Source: Aurantimonas endophytica (GTDB lineage: Bacteria; Pseudomonadota; Alphaproteobacteria; Rhizobiales; Rhizobiaceae). Taken from it: a stretch of DNA of 64,000 bases. Positions 63,090 to 64,000 of the stretch are shown piece after piece (the first letter of the stretch is position 1; every line of letters starts with the position of its first letter). The position numbers were made by a program, and so were the translations under genes. The notes under the pieces were generated by a model. It worked only from the letters and a program-made list of their open reading frames with translations, did not search any database and was not told the DNA's origin. The DNA lies in assembly GCF_014196845.1 (NCBI RefSeq), contig NZ_JACIEM010000005.1:539532-603531 (forward strand), written 5' to 3'.

Positions 63090-64000
63090 ATGCGCTTCGC
63101 CGACTTCAAGATCTCTCGGAAAATCGCCGCCGCCTTCGCGGTCCTGATTGTCGTCGCTGCGGCCATGGGCGCCGCGTTGCACATGTTCGTCTCCACGATC
63201 GAAACGCACAGCGCCTACAAGAACCAGCATGCGGAAATCGGCGATGCTGCGCTCGACACGCGGCTGTCGCTCGCCCGTCAGGAAGGTTCGCTGCGCGGCT
63301 TCATGATCACGCGGGACGAATATTTCGCAACGCGCACGAAGGAGCACTACGAGGCGTTCAAGGCAAAGGTCGAAGCAATCCGGTCTGCGGCGGGACCCAA
63401 CAGCGAGATCGCTGGTCGATTGCCCGCACTGGAAGCTGCGGCTGCCGCCTGGCATTCCGAGATCGCCGATCCGGTGATCCGTTTCTCGCGCAACGAGGCG
63501 ACCTATCCCCAGGCCTTGGCACTCTTCACCTCGGGCAAAGCCGATCAGTTCATCGAGCCGGTTGAGACCATTCTCGACACGATCCGTGAAGAAGAGAACG
63601 CCGCCATCGGTGAGGCGATCGAGACCGAGCGCGTGGCGAACGAGCGGACCGATCATGCGCTGATGATCGGCATGGGTCTCCTGATCGCCGCCGCCATCGG
63701 CTTCGGCTGGCTCCTGTCGCGGGCCATCGGTTCCCCGATCACCGCAATGACAGCCGCGATGCGGGAACTGGCTGCGGGCAACAAGCAGGTAGAGGTGCCG
63801 GGCGTCGGACGTCGCGACGAAGTCGGCGAGATGGCCGCCGCAGTGGAGTCCTTCAAACGTGCCGCCATCGAGCGCGACGAACTGGCCAGCGCTGCCGAGC
63901 GAACACGCATCGACCAGGAAGAGGCCAAGCGCCGGCAGGCGGCGCTGGAACACGCCAAGGCCGAGGATCTGCGGGCGTTCGTCGGTGTCATCGAGGTCGG
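63090..64000 (+). CDS. Methyl-accepting chemotaxis protein, 3' end beyond the window
   Basis: The first 303 codons are visible. Residues 10-34 form a transmembrane helix, 35-188 a periplasmic helical sensor like CHASE3 (TRLSLARQEGSLRGFMITRD), 189-212 a second helix, then a HAMP domain (ITAMTAAMRELAAGNKQVEV with RRDEVGEMAAAVESFK). A coiled coil leads toward the signalling domain, which lies beyond the window. MCPs sense ligands and control CheA; some HAMP proteins in this arrangement are instead histidine kinases, so the class is not fully proven. Location next to flagellin genes supports chemotaxis. Confidence 0.85.
   Translation, partial: MRFADFKISRKIAAAFAVLIVVAAAMGAALHMFVSTIETHSAYKNQHAEIGDAALDTRLSLARQEGSLRGFMITRDEYFATRTKEHYEAFKAKVEAIRSAAGPNSEIAGRLPALEAAAAAWHSEIADPVIRFSRNEATYPQALALFTSGKADQFIEPVETILDTIREEENAAIGEAIETERVANERTDHALMIGMGLLIAAAIGFGWLLSRAIGSPITAMTAAMRELAAGNKQVEVPGVGRRDEVGEMAAAVESFKRAAIERDELASAAERTRIDQEEAKRRQAALEHAKAEDLRAFVGVIEV

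Overview
The window is GC-rich chromosomal DNA of an alphaproteobacterium, most likely a member of the Hyphomicrobiales (Rhizobiales). The evidence is the gene order of the flagellar locus (fliI-flgF facing motA-fliM-DUF6468-like-fliN-fliG-flhB, then flgB-flgC-fliE-flgG-flgA-flgI-motE-flgH-fliL-fliP-flagellins), the presence of motE, and the divergent FliM. An Aurantimonadaceae-like host is possible, but this cannot be settled from the sequence alone. I see no insertion sequence, prophage, CRISPR array, rRNA or tRNA. Gene density is high and many starts overlap the preceding stop (ATGA or GTGA).

Layout. (1) 1-7.2 kb holds housekeeping and stress genes: an L,D-transpeptidase cut by the window edge, a haloacid dehalogenase, a class IV aminotransferase, a small cupin, Fe superoxide dismutase, cytochrome c', a membrane-anchored diheme cytochrome c, and an oligopeptidase B-like peptidase on the opposite strand. 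(2) 7.5-13.6 kb is a complete seven-gene Mrp Na+/H+ antiporter operon (A to G as separate genes), followed by a DUF423 protein and an SDR oxidoreductase. (3) 14.8-18.4 kb, minus strand, holds a DUF427 protein, peptide release factor 3 and a YihY-type membrane protein. (4) 18.6-35.8 kb is dominated by reductive pyrimidine catabolism: PreT/PreA (dihydropyrimidine dehydrogenase), dihydropyrimidinase, an N-carbamoyl amino acid (beta-ureidopropionate) amidohydrolase, a beta-alanine:pyruvate-type aminotransferase, a RutR-like TetR regulator, and an NMT1/THI5-type ABC importer. Two 16-bp RutR-like boxes sit in front of preT and between the regulator and the aminotransferase. A MazE/MazF pair lies inside the catabolic operon and is coupled by ATGA overlaps to dihydropyrimidinase. 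A GGDEF-EAL protein, an EthD-like protein, a phytase-like esterase and a cupin are interspersed. (5) 35.9-40.3 kb is a MetE-like methyltransferase divergent from a three-gene TRAP transporter. (6) 40.3-45.6 kb, minus strand, is a GbsR/MarR regulator, an RND adaptor with a C-terminal peptidoglycan-binding domain, and an RND pump, preceded by a perfect 28-bp palindrome. (7) 45.6-64 kb is flagellar and ends in two tandem flagellin genes and the start of a methyl-accepting chemotaxis gene that runs off the window.

How the parts fit. PreT/PreA reduce uracil or thymine, dihydropyrimidinase opens the ring, the amidohydrolase releases beta-alanine, and the aminotransferase passes its nitrogen to pyruvate. 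The RutR-like protein would sense pyrimidine, and the ABC importer may supply substrate. In the flagellar region, motA and flgB share a 27-bp upstream element at the same distance from their start codons, which suggests co-regulated class II promoters. The flagellin and MCP genes instead carry TTAACC motifs resembling CtrA sites.

The most unusual items are the toxin-antitoxin module wired into a catabolic operon, the RutR regulon layout, the adaptor-peptidoglycan-binding fusion, and two uncharacterised proteins conserved in position within the flagellar operon.
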